Assembly (NCBI GenBank): GCA_964017185.1
Contig: OZ024884.1
Span: forward strand, 17,258,548-17,322,547
From: Rugalucina vietnamica
Lineage: Eukaryota; Mollusca; Bivalvia; Lucinida; Lucinidae
Direction: 5' to 3'
DNA: 64,000 bases
This document shows, piece after piece, positions 19,801-30,430 of this stretch; the first letter of the stretch is position 1, and every line of letters begins with the position of its first letter. The notes beneath the pieces were generated by a model, which saw only the letters and a list, made by a program, of their open reading frames with translations, made no database searches and was not told where the DNA came from. The position numbers and the translations under genes were made by a program.

Positions 19801-22108
19801 AGAGTTTGCAATATTCCCTATTTTGGCTTTATAACGCGAGCTTAAATAAAGTTTAACGTCAGCGTTATCTCACTAGCATGACGCGTTATGGCTCTGAATC
19901 TTCAAAGTGTTACTGACTACGGTATTGGCTGCATTGTGCTTTGTTTGTCTTGTTTTGTTTTTATAAAATCAATGGAAACCAAGTTACCCGAAATTAAGGC
20001 AATTTCGACCTATTGACGGCGCGTTGACGTCGTTTTTTGGCAGGTAAAGTTTGTACTGAAAAAGCCCAATCTCAGTTCATTAAGAGGGGTCGAAAAGGGA
20101 TGGGCCTAATGGACTAAACAAAAGTCAGCTGCTTGCATTGTGTTCACTGGTTGAGAATTTGCATCCACACCCATTCTGTATTTATTGGTTGCTCAAGAAG
20201 CCTCTTTAATGGATGGCGTTTTTAAGTTCATCGTATCATGTGCCTAAGACATTGTTCTTGTCATTTAAGTGATAAAGAAATGTCCAAAATTGCTCTAAGG
20301 TGATGAAAAATATATGTAACTTCAAAAATTGCTAAATTTATTTTGCATAGTATATATTTTCTTGTCCAAACCGTATTATAACTTGTAGCATTTTAGCATT
20401 GTGTATTCCGAGTTTAAACCATATTAAATCATTTTGTTGCAACCCCAGGCTTTACATAAAAAGGAAATAAATGAAAACACTTTTATTTACGATAATAATA
20501 TGACATAATTCATTAAAATAAAAGAAAAATGGTGTTAATCTGCGTCTAATCTACAAGTAGGTTTATTAAATCTATCACAATTTATGATTTTCCAAGAAAG
20601 ATTAGAATTAACACCCTACTCTAGAATGATACATCGACTCTAGTAAAACTGTTATAACCTTTTCAAATCTAAATTACGAATCTCATCGTCCAATCCTTAC
20701 CGCTCTACCACTCAGCAACCACACTACCTTTGGATGGTTTTATTTTAGCATATTTAGCTTCATTCAATTTCTTCAATATTTGATATTATTTATCATTACA
20801 GATCAGGCTGTATATAGGCATTTATTTTATCCATCTTCGTGATTGGCTCCGAGTATTTTCACGTGACCAGATCTTCGTTGTTCAGCTAGAAGACAAACCA
20901 CCGAGAAGAAACTATTCAGAAGATTTACAGCTTTCTACAACTGAGTATGTAATAAACGCATTAATTGTTGTTGTCTTGATAATCACTGTAAACGCATTTA
21001 CATAGCAAACATATTGTTCATCTTGGCCCATCTTCGTTTAAATCGCCAAAACATTGCTGTCGTTCATATCATCGGTGTATCTCGTTCCTCAATACAAAGT
21101 TTTTTAAATGTACTGAAAAAGGTAAAAAATAGGCAATGATCAGGAAAAGGCGCAATCAGACTCAGTTTCCAAGGATGTGTATTATTTGTCAAATCTAAAT
21201 TAAATACAATTGTAAAATTTGCAAATATATACAGTCACTGTGGTGTTATGGCTAAAAAACCATTTTGCCGTTTTAACGGCTAATTTGTAAATGGCTAATT
21301 GTAAAATTTCGCGGCGAATTGTGTGTCAGTGCGGAATTTTCGCGGCGGAAGACGGCGACCAAAATATACCTGTCATTACGCATAAAAATAATTGAGCGGT
21401 GTTTCGCGGCGAAACAGAAGACTCACAATTTTTTTTTGGCATCTATTCAAACAAACAAACAAAGCTGACGCATAACGTTATAAATATTTTCGTCAATTCG
21501 TGATTTCGCGATCGTACCATATAATACCAATGGAAAAGTCGCATTATGTAAGTTTTTCATTTCTATACATGCATAAACGTACATATTATTAATGTGCACG
21601 TAAATGACGATATATACTAGGAACAGATGAATCATAGTGTGGTCATTAAATTAAAAAGTAATTTTATATTAACATTTACAGGTATTTCGCCGTGTTTCGC
21701 GGCGAAATAGGAAATTTAAACTTACCTGTTGTAAACGTGAAAACACGAATTTCGCCCGATTAAAAGTTTAAATTTTCCCGTGGCCGGTGAAATTTCGCGG
21801 TGGTTTCGCCGCGAAAAGTCACAAGTGATCAGCGCGAACTGTTCAAAAAATGGGTTTTTAGCCATAACACCGCTGTTAAGCTGCTTTTTCTATCTTTTAC
21901 AGGAAATATAACAAAGTTACCCGAAGCCGAAAAGTTTAAGAAGAGAGCAAGACGTCCTAAAGCTAGTAACGCCAATATACATGGCGCATATAAGAATCAA
22001 ACCATGTTTGAGGAAACAAGAACTATTCTATACCAGTTCTACAAACCGTTTAATAGAGCTCTAGCGCAATTGCTTAATGACAGCAGATTTGATTACGGTC
22101 CATTTTAG
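13877..22108 (+). CDS. CHST15-like (GalNAc 4-sulfate 6-O-sulfotransferase-like) protein, about eight exons
   Basis: Golgi sulfotransferase resembling CHST15, which in vertebrates adds 6-O-sulfate to GalNAc 4-sulfate of chondroitin. Exons: 13877-14380 (cytosolic tail, anchor KVWVCLISAVAVVLIYWLFY, long stem); 15940 to about 16126 (LPEFLPNYKSPCW, 5'-PAPS loop AGFPKAGTTDLYD, KEPHW); 17157-17347 (IEDSFDRF); 17958-18114 (DCSASTLWDN, 3'-PAPS site TIVILRNPIAR); 19011-19173 (LYSEYLYF, YSLRHCVYSRRLN); 20802-20948 (IYFIHLRDWLRVF, VVQLED); a possible 22-nt exon 21100-21121; 21903-22108 (RARRPKASNAN, FYKPFNRALAQLL, stop). Phases agree everywhere except between exons 2 and 3: all donors seen in exon 2 are phase 1 while exon 3 starts in phase 2, and the family usually has about 15 more residues there, so a short exon is probably missed or the gene is damaged. 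A later start at ATG 13892 is possible. Introns carry CRE-like palindromes and families S and B. Confidence 0.85.
14475..14585. repeat. Short TIR element rich in TGACGTCA palindromes
   Basis: Within intron 1 of the CHST15-like gene. The left end GGACACAGGGCGTCAAAATGA and the reverse of the right end CAGACACATGACGTCAGAAT are alike, giving terminal inverted repeats. Inside are several near or exact copies of TGACGTCA (cAMP-response-element palindrome), for example in AAAATGACGTCATTTT and CTGACGTCATTCTGACGTCA. Confidence 0.6.
15051..15416 (+). repeat. Family S repeat, full copy
   Basis: It runs from TGAACCACTGCAGAAGCTGA to CTTGTACCTTTTCATG, collinear with 6550-6925. It sits in intron 1 of the CHST15-like gene, about 520 bp before exon 2. 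Confidence 0.75.
16170..16430 (+). repeat. Family B repeat, diverged
   Basis: Blocks in family order: GGGTTTTCGACCAGGTACGA, GACACAAACAAAGCCTGTAC, CAGGCTACAAGCTCGAAAT, and the hairpin GCGAAAACAAAGGCTCTGATC...GATCTGCGCTTTTGTTTTTGCC. It begins about 45 bp after the presumed exon 2 donor of the CHST15-like gene, which may explain the unclear splice junction there. Confidence 0.65.
16560..16775 (+). repeat. Family S repeat, old fragment
   Basis: Diverged match to the second half of family S: AACTGTGTAGTCACCTATAGGGAAATAG, GGTTGTGATATGTTC, CCGCCTTAGTTTTCTGAGAGG and GATTGCACCATGTCATGG. Intron 2 of the CHST15-like gene. Confidence 0.5.
21237..21876. mobile_element. ~640-bp non-autonomous TIR element with TTTCGCGGCGAAA palindromes
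   Basis: The ends are inverted copies: CTGTGGTGTTATGGCTAAAA at the left and the reverse of TTTTTAGCCATAACACCGC at the right. Inside, the palindromic word TTTCGCGGCGAAA or a variant occurs at least five times (near 21310, 21345, 21400, 21690, 21790-21815), giving a CpG density unlike its surroundings. It ends only 26 bp before the acceptor of the last CHST15-like exon. No transposase frame is seen. Confidence 0.65.
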
Positions 22109-22167
22109 TTAACTTCAGTCTTGACTTATTTTTATTTCTTTTTGGCTAAAATGATTTTGTTTTCCAT

Positions 22168-22440
22168 CAGGAAAACATGTCCTTGTAATGTTTACCCCCT
22201 TGAACCCCACTTTTATATAGCAAAACTGGGGTTTGCAGGGGTATACCTATTTTTCTTATTTTTGCTCCAAAACATAGATTGTGTGTACTCGTTAGAACCG
22301 CCTCGCCGAGGCGGTTCTAACGTGTAATCTATGTTTTGAGCAAAAATAAGAAAAATATCAAAGATTTTCTACTGAAATTGTTCAATTTTTACAACTTAAA
22401 AGATCTCTGTATATTGCATGGGCGTGTTTTCGTAATGAAT
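22168..22440 (+). repeat. Family A repeat, complete
   Basis: About 272 bp from CATCAGGAAAACATGTCCTTG to GCATGGGCGTGTTTTCGTAA, with the perfect central palindrome GAACCGCCTCG/CCGAGGCGGTTC flanked by inverted ACATAGATTGTG / AATCTATGTTTTG arms. It lies just after the stop of the CHST15-like gene, so the gene's 3' end may run into it. Confidence 0.8.
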
Positions 22441-22535
22441 AATTGGTTCCATAACGTCTTGATTGTTCATTATTAATCCTCAGATGGGTATAAGTCAGTT
22501 GACTGGCCATTTCGTTACATTTGTTTTTATTTCAG

Positions 22536-22783
22536 GGGCCAGTTGTTCAAAACTAACGACGTCATTAGTTAACGTTTAGTTAAAATTTCAAACATTAATA
22601 TTACAAATACACTGTCATTTTTTGTTGAAAAAATGTGAGAATCCTTTGCACTGCAAAGGATTGTCACATTTTTTCAACAAAAAATAACAGTGTATTTGTT
22701 ACTTTAGCTGATATTTGCTTAACAAATTTATGTCTTAACGATATCGTTAAGCTAACGATGCTTTGAACAACTGGCCCCAGATG
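22536..22783. mobile_element. TIR element with ends GGGGCCAGTTGTTCAAA
   Basis: The left end GGGGCCAGTTGTTCAAAAC and the right end GCTTTGAACAACTGGCCCC are inverted copies. The interior is a long hairpin whose arms of about 45 bp meet at CCTTTGCACTGCAAAGG. No coding capacity. The host flanks, about 54 bp each (22483-22535 and 22784-22836, both with CAGTTGACTGGCCATTTCGT), are direct repeats of each other. Confidence 0.75.
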
Positions 22784-22839
22784 GGTACAAACCAGTTGAC
22801 TGGCCATTTCGTTACATTTGCTTTTATTTCTGGTCGTCA

Positions 22840-23930
22840 ACAGTTCTAGAACTCATTAAACCGGGGTTGCTTGAGTCTTTATTTTGGCTCGCTTCGAAAA
22901 CTCTGTAATTCGCTTAACATAAGTATACTTAAAGAATATTAGGTACCAGGCGCTGAAGGCCATTGCAAGGCTGTGAAATGCGAACCTTTCATGCACATGA
23001 TATTATTATTTAAAACTAGCATGAAAAAGTCAAATGACATCAAGTTAAACCACTAGATCGGTTACATTTTCTTGACAGCGTGCACTTAGCCGCAATGATC
23101 CACCCTGGATGCATGATCAAATATGTAAGTCAAATCTGAACCATTTGAATTGTTTCCAATACTCATGAAAGTAATTGTAAATGTAACCATTGATCATATG
23201 GTTACATTAGATTATGATAGTAGAAACTGTCATCGTGGCACATTGCTACTGTATGTAAATACCATCTGACAAATTTGTTGATGTCATGGGCCGATATATG
23301 GAAATTATCTCATTTGCATATTAATGAATGTTAAAGAAACATTACGAAAGTCAATAATTTCGAAAGGAAAAAATTGATTTTTGAAGGGTTTGGGTGGATT
23401 ATAGGATCTACCTTGCACCCCCAGAACAAATTGTCACGGAAAAAAAATGCATTGATCAGCCGGTGATTTCTTTTTCACAAAGAGCCACTCAGTTACCCAT
23501 ACCGAACTAAGAGTATGAAAACGCACATAAGGTGCAAAGAAAATCAACATCAAGACATAAGACAAAAAGAACCACAACAGAAGTATCGCCTTGGATCCTT
23601 AATGATAGGGAGGACTTGCTTTAAATATATTGCTGAGTTTTAGGTAATACAGTTAAAGTTTGATATTGCCCGGGCCGGGTGAAATACTCGGGACAATACA
23701 CCCCGTTCCCACAGCGGATGCTCGACCATTTTACAGGACCATTTTACAGGACGAGTATTTTATGTACTGTGTATGGACCGCTGTGAATACTTCCGAGTCC
23801 GTCCAGTAAAACTGGTTCAAGTAAAATCAATAATATAAGCCTTAGTTGTTTGCCTGGGTGGTTATATTTTCTGGTGCATTATGGGTCTCATTGCATTCTT
23901 AATTTAGGGTTATTTAAACTGATAAATAAG
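22840..23930. other. No gene recognised; one reversed family S fragment
   Basis: About 1.1 kb without a supported exon. At 23470-23610 the bases CACTCAGTTACCCATACCGAA, GTATGAAAACGCACATAAGG and CACAACAGAAGTATCGCCTTGG are reversed family S. Elsewhere nothing is recognised. Confidence 0.45.
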
Positions 23931-23932
23931 TA

Positions 23933-24064
23933 TTATTGTGGATATTCAAGAATTGTTTCACTGGGCTAACTGATTCTGAATATCTTAAAAATCATCATGA
24001 GTTAGAATATATTCTAGGTTTTAATGAACCATACTGTTGTCAACAAGCCATACCCTTTATACAG
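23933..24064 (+). pseudogene. Possible lone exon with a GH128-like LGFNEP motif
   Basis: An open stretch ends in a good splice donor (CAG|GTAAGC at 24065). It encodes LTDSEYLKNHHELEYILGFN followed by EPYCCQQAIPFIQ. The combination ILGFNEP plus a following Gln-Ala recalls the nucleophile/acid-base strand of GH128 (asl1-type) glycosyl hydrolases. I find no partner exons on either side, so it could be an orphan exon, a gene relic or chance. The acceptor (ATAAATAAG) is weak. Confidence 0.25.
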
Positions 24065-24136
24065 GTAAGCACACAAACCTATTGTGCAAAAATATTTTTC
24101 AATTATATTATTTTTGCAATCTTTATATATATATAT

Positions 24137-25005
24137 AAGAAACAGAGAACAGCACGATACAGGAAATTACATAAACAGAATAAGCGTCCAAAAATCGGTC
24201 GTGCCGCGACCGGGAATCGAACCACGGACCTCCTGCATTCCGGGCAGACACCACCGCGGTCTTCCGATTCTGTATGCCAATTTTAGCATCTATAAACCAT
24301 TGACGTCATTGACGCTATTTAGCGGCCTATTATTTACCGCCATAGGCGGCCCTATCATTTTCGGTTCTTTTAGTTACCTACGGACGGCGGCCATTTTTAT
24401 TTATTTCATTTATTTGGTTAGATTTACAGACGCTCTACTGCATCGGGAATAAGTATTTAAGAAACAGAGAACAACACGATACAGGAAATTACATAAACAA
24501 ACAGAATAAGCGTAAAAAATCGGTCGTGCAGCGACCGGGAATCGAACCACGGACCTCCTGTTCTTTACGCCAATTTTAGCATCTATAAACCATTGACGTC
24601 ATTGACGCTATTTAGCGGCCTATTATTTACCGCCATAGGCGATCCTATCATTTTCGGTTCTTTTTGTTACCTACGGACGGCGGCCATTTTTATTTATTTC
24701 ATTTATTTGACGCTCTACTGCAACGGGAATAAGTATTTAAGAAACAGAGAACAGCACGATACAGGAAATTACATAAACAAACAGAATAAGCGTCAATGGT
24801 TTATAGATGCGCACAAAAGTCGGTCGTGCCGCGACCGGGAATCAAACCACGGACCTCCTGCATTCCGGGCAGACGTGCTAACCATTACACCACCGCGGTC
24901 TTCCGATTTTGTACGCCAATTTTCGGTTACCCTAAATAGCACAAAGGACTCCTTTTCGCGAAAAGGACTTAAAATAGCGAAAAGGAGTCCTTTTCGCTAT
25001 ATCAT
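24137..25005 (-). repeat. Three head-to-tail copies of a tRNA-derived SINE-like unit
   Basis: Units start near 24137, 24460 and 24740 at CAGAGAACAGCACGATACAG or a one-base variant. On the minus strand the third copy reads GTGGTGTAATGGTTAGCACG (A box) and GGTTCGATTCCCGGTCGCGG (B box) in a tRNA-like cloverleaf with imperfect T stem and a C where U33 should be, so it is a derivative and not a working tRNA. The first two copies have lost parts of the A-box side. The common tail includes TTTAGCGGCCTATTATTTACC and CCATTTTTATTTATTTCATT. The last copy runs into the CCTTTTCGCGAAAAGG block also seen at 12596. Confidence 0.6.
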
Positions 25006-25009
25006 CTTA

Positions 25010-26785
25010 CCCTAAAATAAGAAAAGGACTGATGTTTGTAGAAAAGGACTTTAATATAGCGAGAAGGAATTAATATTTGTGTTATCGCTTCTCATTTTAA
25101 CAGAATGTGTTTTAGACTGAGTATTTAGATCTGCCAAGTGGCGCGATGTCACTCTTGAAACTGATACCGTAAAGTAGTGCAAAGCATTAAAGCTACTATT
25201 TATCAAATATGAGGTGGATGATACACATGTATGCAATACGCATGTATGTGTGGGGTGAGAGAGGGGTTGGCTGCAGAGAGTTTCCTTGATCTGATGTACA
25301 CAAAACTTCGGTGCAGTATTTTGGCAATGTTTTCTTTTTTCTTTTTTTTTTCTTAAGAAGACAATATTTTCAAATAAAAATGATTCTTCTCAAGTTCTTC
25401 GGTCCTAGCTTACAGTTTCCATGTGAGAGTAATTTTCCGCTACACAGAGTGATGGTGTGGGATTCAGATTTTACGCAAAATTTTACTGTGCGATCTTCAG
25501 AAGACTTAAAACTTGTCTGCATGTGTGATGAAAGGTAAAGAGGCATTTATATTATGAAGTTTGGCTCTTTCTTATACGTGGCGTGCAGTATTTTAGAGAT
25601 AGGCAATGTCAACTGCAAAGTGTCACGCATGAGGTGAAATTTGGAAACTGGTCGTTGTTGTCTCTTTGTTCTAAGAATTCTATAGGTGCACATGTATCTT
25701 ATTACACGGAGAGAAAGAAGAAAGAAACCATTTCAGCGTGTATTGAGAATCGTTTGTATATTAAGATCATGTGACTGAGCAATAAAAGGTGTGAAAACGT
25801 GTGTCAAGTTACCGTGTGGTGAACGAATTATCAGTCATGTGTCTGTTGGCGAGGTGTTAAAACAATCGGCTACAGTTACTGTTGTTGAATTGATCTCTAA
25901 TTGCGCGTGTCATTAATTAGATTATCAAGTATTTCGTGTTAACTGAAATTAGAATGTTACCTAATTTGAAATTCATTAGAATTAGATATCGGCCGCGGTA
26001 GTCTAATGGATAGCGTATTAACTTTTAATACTTTTATTCTCGAAAAGGGAACATGTTATAAACAAATAATTTTAAAACATGTTAGCTTTTGCAACTAACA
26101 TGTTTGCGCAATGTTAAATTTCATTAATTTAAGCAAGTTTTACGATTGCGCGGCTATGATACGTTCAAGAGCAAACGGTTGTTTTTTGTTTCAACCAAAG
26201 TTAGTACCAAAATTAGTTTGCGCTAAAACATCATTCTCAGAGATTTGGGCTTTGTCATATGATTGTATCAGTTATGTTTTCCGGCGTTATCATATATATG
26301 AGGAAGCATCTAGACTGGTTGTATATATAGCGCTCAATTGGTCGCATGTTTAGCGCATGTTGCAGTTATAGTTGCGCTTAGAACTACGGAAAAAACTTAC
26401 TGGTCACGGTTTCGGTTCAGTTAATATCCGGCTGTGTTTTAATATACACTAATTATTTCTTGTTTATGATAAAGTATGAATATCAAAGAATAAGCATTTA
26501 TTTCCATGGGTAACGGGAAATGCGCGCGTGATATCTCGCCACTAAGCTAGCATTTTTTTTTGTTTGTTGGGGGGGGGGGGGGTAAAAGTAAATTTTAAAC
26601 CATTGTGTATTACATTGCGACCATTTTAATCGGGCATATCTGTATTGGCTGATATATAATTGTTAGAGTTGTGATTTTAAAAATCTTCTTTATGGTTTGT
26701 AAGGATTATTTCCAGTATGCAATCGCTAAGCAAAGATTTGTCAGCTAAGTGTGTGAACAAAGTGCAGAAAAATTGTTAGAACAAA
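25010..26785. other. No gene recognised
   Basis: AT-rich sequence with several short open frames that have no anchor, domain or splice support. A pure G run of about 14 lies at 26570-26583, and a tRNA-like A box (GGTAGTCTAATGGATAGCG) without a B box at about 25996. Confidence 0.45.
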
Positions 26786-26787
26786 AC

Positions 26788-27262
26788 ATCGGGAAACATG
26801 TCCGTGAAGTTTATACCCCCTTAGCCCCCAACATTTATAAAACTGGGGTTTGCAGGGGTATATCTATTTTTTCCTTTTCAATTGTTAATGCTGAAAACGT
26901 TCTCTGAATATTGCATGGGCATGTTTTCGTAATTATATCATGGAAACATCTCCGTGTGGGACTTAACCCTTTCAAACCTATACTTCTATAGCAAAATTGA
27001 TGTTTGACGCGGTCAAGAGAAAAAACAACCAAAAATTGATATAATTATGTAAATTAAATTTAAAAAGTCGAAAATGCGAAATTCTAACACTGAAAAATCA
27101 ATATAATAAACCATTATTTTGTGACAGGCACGGTAAATATTTTTAAAATTAAAATTTAGTTCATAAATAGATATCTAATATGTAATTAAAAGAAATTCCC
27201 AAGTAATCAAGGAGCAGTTTCCTTAATGTGAGTATTCCATGGGCATGTTTTCGTAATGATGT
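26788..27262 (+). repeat. Two incomplete family A repeats side by side
   Basis: 26788-26935 has both ends (CATCGGGAAACATGTCCGTG, GCATGGGCATGTTTTCGTAA) but lacks the palindromic centre. 26938-27262 starts CATGGAAACATCTCCGTGTG and ends CCATGGGCATGTTTTCGTAA with a replaced interior. Confidence 0.55.
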
Positions 27263-27797
27263 GTCTGAGTACCTTCTGGTTAACTGAAAAGATTCCGACG
27301 GCCCTATTACCGTTGACTTGAACAAGCAAAGCAATGCAAAACTTACGTTAATTTAACAATGAATCTCCAATCTGATTTTTGACTTTTTTTCTTGAGCACA
27401 TTTCGATCCCCAGTTTCAAATGCTATATGCAGTTGCATCGGCGAGTAATATATCTTTGAAAAAAGATCTTTATGAAAGTGTCTCATCATTTGTGACCTTT
27501 TTGAAACGTTGACTTAGATTCATTTCATTGATATTTATAATAGTAAATATGTGACGTGAGTCTGCTTCTATAGACCCCATGATATTTACTTTATCGCCTC
27601 CGCGACATTTTGTCGAAAATAACATTTGTGGAAAATGTCCCCATGCCCTAACCCTAGTGGTTGTTGGCTCAAAATGAGCTTCTATAGGCTAGTCTTCTAC
27701 GGAATAAATCTCAAAATTTTGCGGTGAATATTTTTGAAGTTCCAAAATTTTCGACAAAACACATTTTCGACGAAATCATTTTTGATCATTTTATTCA
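27263..27797. other. No gene recognised
   Basis: AT-rich spacer between repeats, with no exon or named repeat. Confidence 0.35.
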
Positions 27798-28035
27798 GGC
27801 CTGGTTTCCACGGACAATGTTTCTTTGACGAAGATTATATGTCATATATATGTCATAGAAACTTTGGCAATGAGTGAGTTCACGCACAGCAAAGATTTCT
27901 TATATTACTGAGCTCATACCACAGATATTTGACAATGAAACTTCGCGACAGAATTGATTTTACACGAGGATATAAAGTTTATCTGCGACAAACCTACTTT
28001 GTCTTAGAAAAATTGTCTGTGGAAACCAGGCCTGC
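27798..28035. mobile_element. TIR element with ends GGCCTGGTTTCCACGGACA
   Basis: It begins AGGCCTGGTTTCCACGGACA and ends TTGTCTGTGGAAACCAGGCC, a near-perfect inverted pair. The interior is non-coding (TTGACGAAGATTATATGTCA, GAAACTTTGGCAATGAG). Confidence 0.7.
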
Positions 28036-28112
28036 TCCCAAACTTGAACAAAAATATTGGCCTAAGGCCCATGTCAACCGAAGATCGTGAACTAGCCAAA
28101 CATTTCTCGCTA

Positions 28113-28333
28113 GGCCGCGTTCCCACGGACACTTTTTCTCTGGCAAAGTAGGTTTGTCGCGGAAAATAAGCTCGTGTAAACTCAATTCTGTGGCGAAGTT
28201 TCTTTGTCAAATATCTGTGACAAAGTTGAGCGAGCTAAGTAGTATAAGTAATCTATGCTGTTTGTGAAAACAATCTCATTGCCAAAGTTTCTGTGACAAA
28301 GAATCTTCGTTATTGTCCGTGGAGACGTGGCCT
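28113..28333. mobile_element. Second copy of the TTCCACGGACA element, inverted and diverged
   Basis: Ends AGGCCGCGTTCCCACGGACA and TGTCCGTGGAGACGTGGCC. The interior shares GAAGTTTCTTTGTCAAATATCTGTG and TTGCCAAAGTTTCTGTGAC with the copy 80 bp to its left, in the opposite orientation. Confidence 0.65.
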
Positions 28334-29785
28334 TTTAAATTGTTCGATTTTGACTGCAGGTGCGTCAAAAGATCGACGAGCACGTGAAAGGATATTCAGA
28401 TTGTAACAGTACACATACTTGCTGTGTGTGCAACTAAGTATAACAAAAATCTTGCAGCATCAGTTTCTTCCTACTTAACCTTTCATGTGCTTCTTCATGC
28501 ACTCGCTAGTGGTCAACTCTAGCAATACCTTATTTTGTCTGCACACGAGCGCTTGACTTCATTAATTTCACATCTGTGAGAGAGGACTGGTGAGAAATAT
28601 GCGGTCATTTTGGCGTTTCACCAATAAACTAATCCAAACCCGGTAGCACATTTATTCGTCGGTCTGTTGCGAGCTCGTTTACTGTATGGAAAACTAATTG
28701 CCTGATCGCGCTTGGAATCGACCCCCTCTCCACCAATATAAAGATCTGAGAGTTTGTCAGCAATCTTTGTTCTTTCTGAAAAGTAACTGGATTTTACTGA
28801 TAGGCTTCTTTTTTTATAAATCATTATGTATTAGTCCAATCCAGCAACCAAAGTCTCGTCCTTTTAAAGCATGCTACAGTCAGTGGTATTCACAATAACA
28901 GACAGACAATTAGGATACATAATTTACATATTTTATTATGTGCTAGAACTTATTTTATATTCTAGTAAAAACGGCGCGACGTTAACGTCTCAACTCTTGA
29001 ACCGACGTCGTTGCAACGCAACGTCGCTCGTGACACTGCATAACAACCATTACTTCACCCTGACCTTAAAAGTGGCTTAAAAGTGGCTGGTACATGTAAA
29101 TGGTCTTCAGGAAACAGCACAGCCTATAATAGATTTTATGTAGTCTTGTCCTAGTCACACCCCCCCCCTTGTCGGCTGGAAACAAAGGATACCATTTTAT
29201 CCTTTGGCTGATGTGGCAGTGCAAAAATCTTTGTACGCCAATTTTAGCATCTATAAACCTTTGACGTCAATGACGCTATTTAGCGTCAAAGGTTTATAGA
29301 TGCTAAAATTGGCGTACAAAATCGGAAGAGCTTGGCTTGTCTCACATGTGATATATTTATATTTACGTAACATCATCTTTATGAAAGAAAAGTACCGGAC
29401 GCATTGATTCTTTAACTGTTTATCTGTACATTTTGTTTGTATATCAAATAGCAGTCACACATGAGCGTATACGCCAATCGCGATCGGGCGTGTTGACAAA
29501 TATGTAAAATTCAACATACGTCAGGGGCACGTCGGAGCCATGTTACATGTAGAAATGCGTTACATGCACGTTTTGTACGCTTTGTGTACGTTGATTATAG
29601 GTTGCTGTGAGTAATGGTCGTCTTTTCTTACGTAGAGGCATCAAAAGTTATATAGAAGTGGGGTTCAAGGGAGTATACACTACACAGACATGTTTTCGTG
29701 ATGAATAGCTTAGAGTGGGCGCGAATTTTAAGGCGGTCATCTTTAGGCCATCGTAAGTAGGCAAACTTACGATGCCTTCTAGTTA
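28334..29785. other. No gene recognised; element fragment and a hairpin
   Basis: 28340-28440 is a fragment of the element at 12770 (GTGCGTCAAAAGATC, GGATATTCAGATTGTAACAG). 29232-29325 is a near-perfect hairpin made of two opposed copies of TGTACGCCAATTTTAGCATC, the tail of the SINE-like unit at 24.1 kb. At 29640-29710 a short reversed family A piece occurs. No exon is supported. Confidence 0.45.
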
Positions 29786-29789
29786 CTAA

Positions 29790-30090
29790 TCCCTGATTGT
29801 CTATTTAGTTTTCCCAACTCGGTTTTTGGAGTGGGAATTTCTTTCTCATTGCATCATTACTTGATTAATGAAAATACAGGTAAACAATGGTCAGAAAAGG
29901 GCGTAATCAGAAAGAAATTCCCACTCCAAAAACCGAGGTTGGAAAAACTAAATCGACAATAAGATACTTATACTAAGAAAATATATCGTAAGCCCAGTAA
30001 GCAGATATTTCCCATTAGGCGGCCACTCAGTTACCCGAACTTAACTAAAAGTATGAAAAAGTACATAAGGTTCAAACTGCAACAAATTCG
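29790..30090. repeat. Two family S fragments in inverted orientation
   Basis: CTCGGTTTTTGGAGTGGGAA (forward) near 29818 and TTCCCACTCCAAAAACCGAG (reverse) near 29917 face each other. The reverse copy continues through GGCGGCCACTCAGTTACCCG. Confidence 0.65.
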
Positions 30091-30179
30091 ACCCAATTAG
30101 ATCTACTTGCAATATATGTCTTCATGACATTTCACTTAATAATCCTAATTAAGAAAGCTTTTAAATCCAAACTAATCAG

Positions 30180-30430
30180 TTTTCAAATAGTATTAGATTA
30201 GACTGGATTATTAAAGGTTTTATTCCAACTTCTTCTTATCAAAAGTTATATCAGTGGAATCGTAATAAAACAAACGTTAATTTGTGTCAGATAGTAGAAG
30301 GATTCACCAAACGGTATTTAAGATTTCGATTGTTTTACATAATATACAATAGAATAGATAAACGACAGAATTCGACAATGGCGAATCACTAAGAGGTCAA
30401 ACTCTATCATTTTAAACACGACTATGGGAA
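30180..30430. repeat. Dispersed repeat, inverted copy at 61920-62215
   Basis: The sequence between AAGGTTTTATTCCAACTTCT and GACAATGGCGAATCACTAAG is found reversed at 61920-62215 with few changes (including CACCAAACGGTATTTAAGAT). A short related stretch, GATTCGCCATTGTCAATG, occurs at 31262. It has no coding potential that I recognise. Confidence 0.65.

Noticed and set aside
24820..24905. Possible functional tRNA gene on the minus strand
   Set aside because: It has A and B boxes, but the T stem mispairs at two positions and the base before the anticodon is C, so I call it a SINE head.
24084..25015. Overlapping 116-140-codon frames
   Set aside because: They run across the three SINE-like units and translate the tRNA-like region; there is no codon or domain support.
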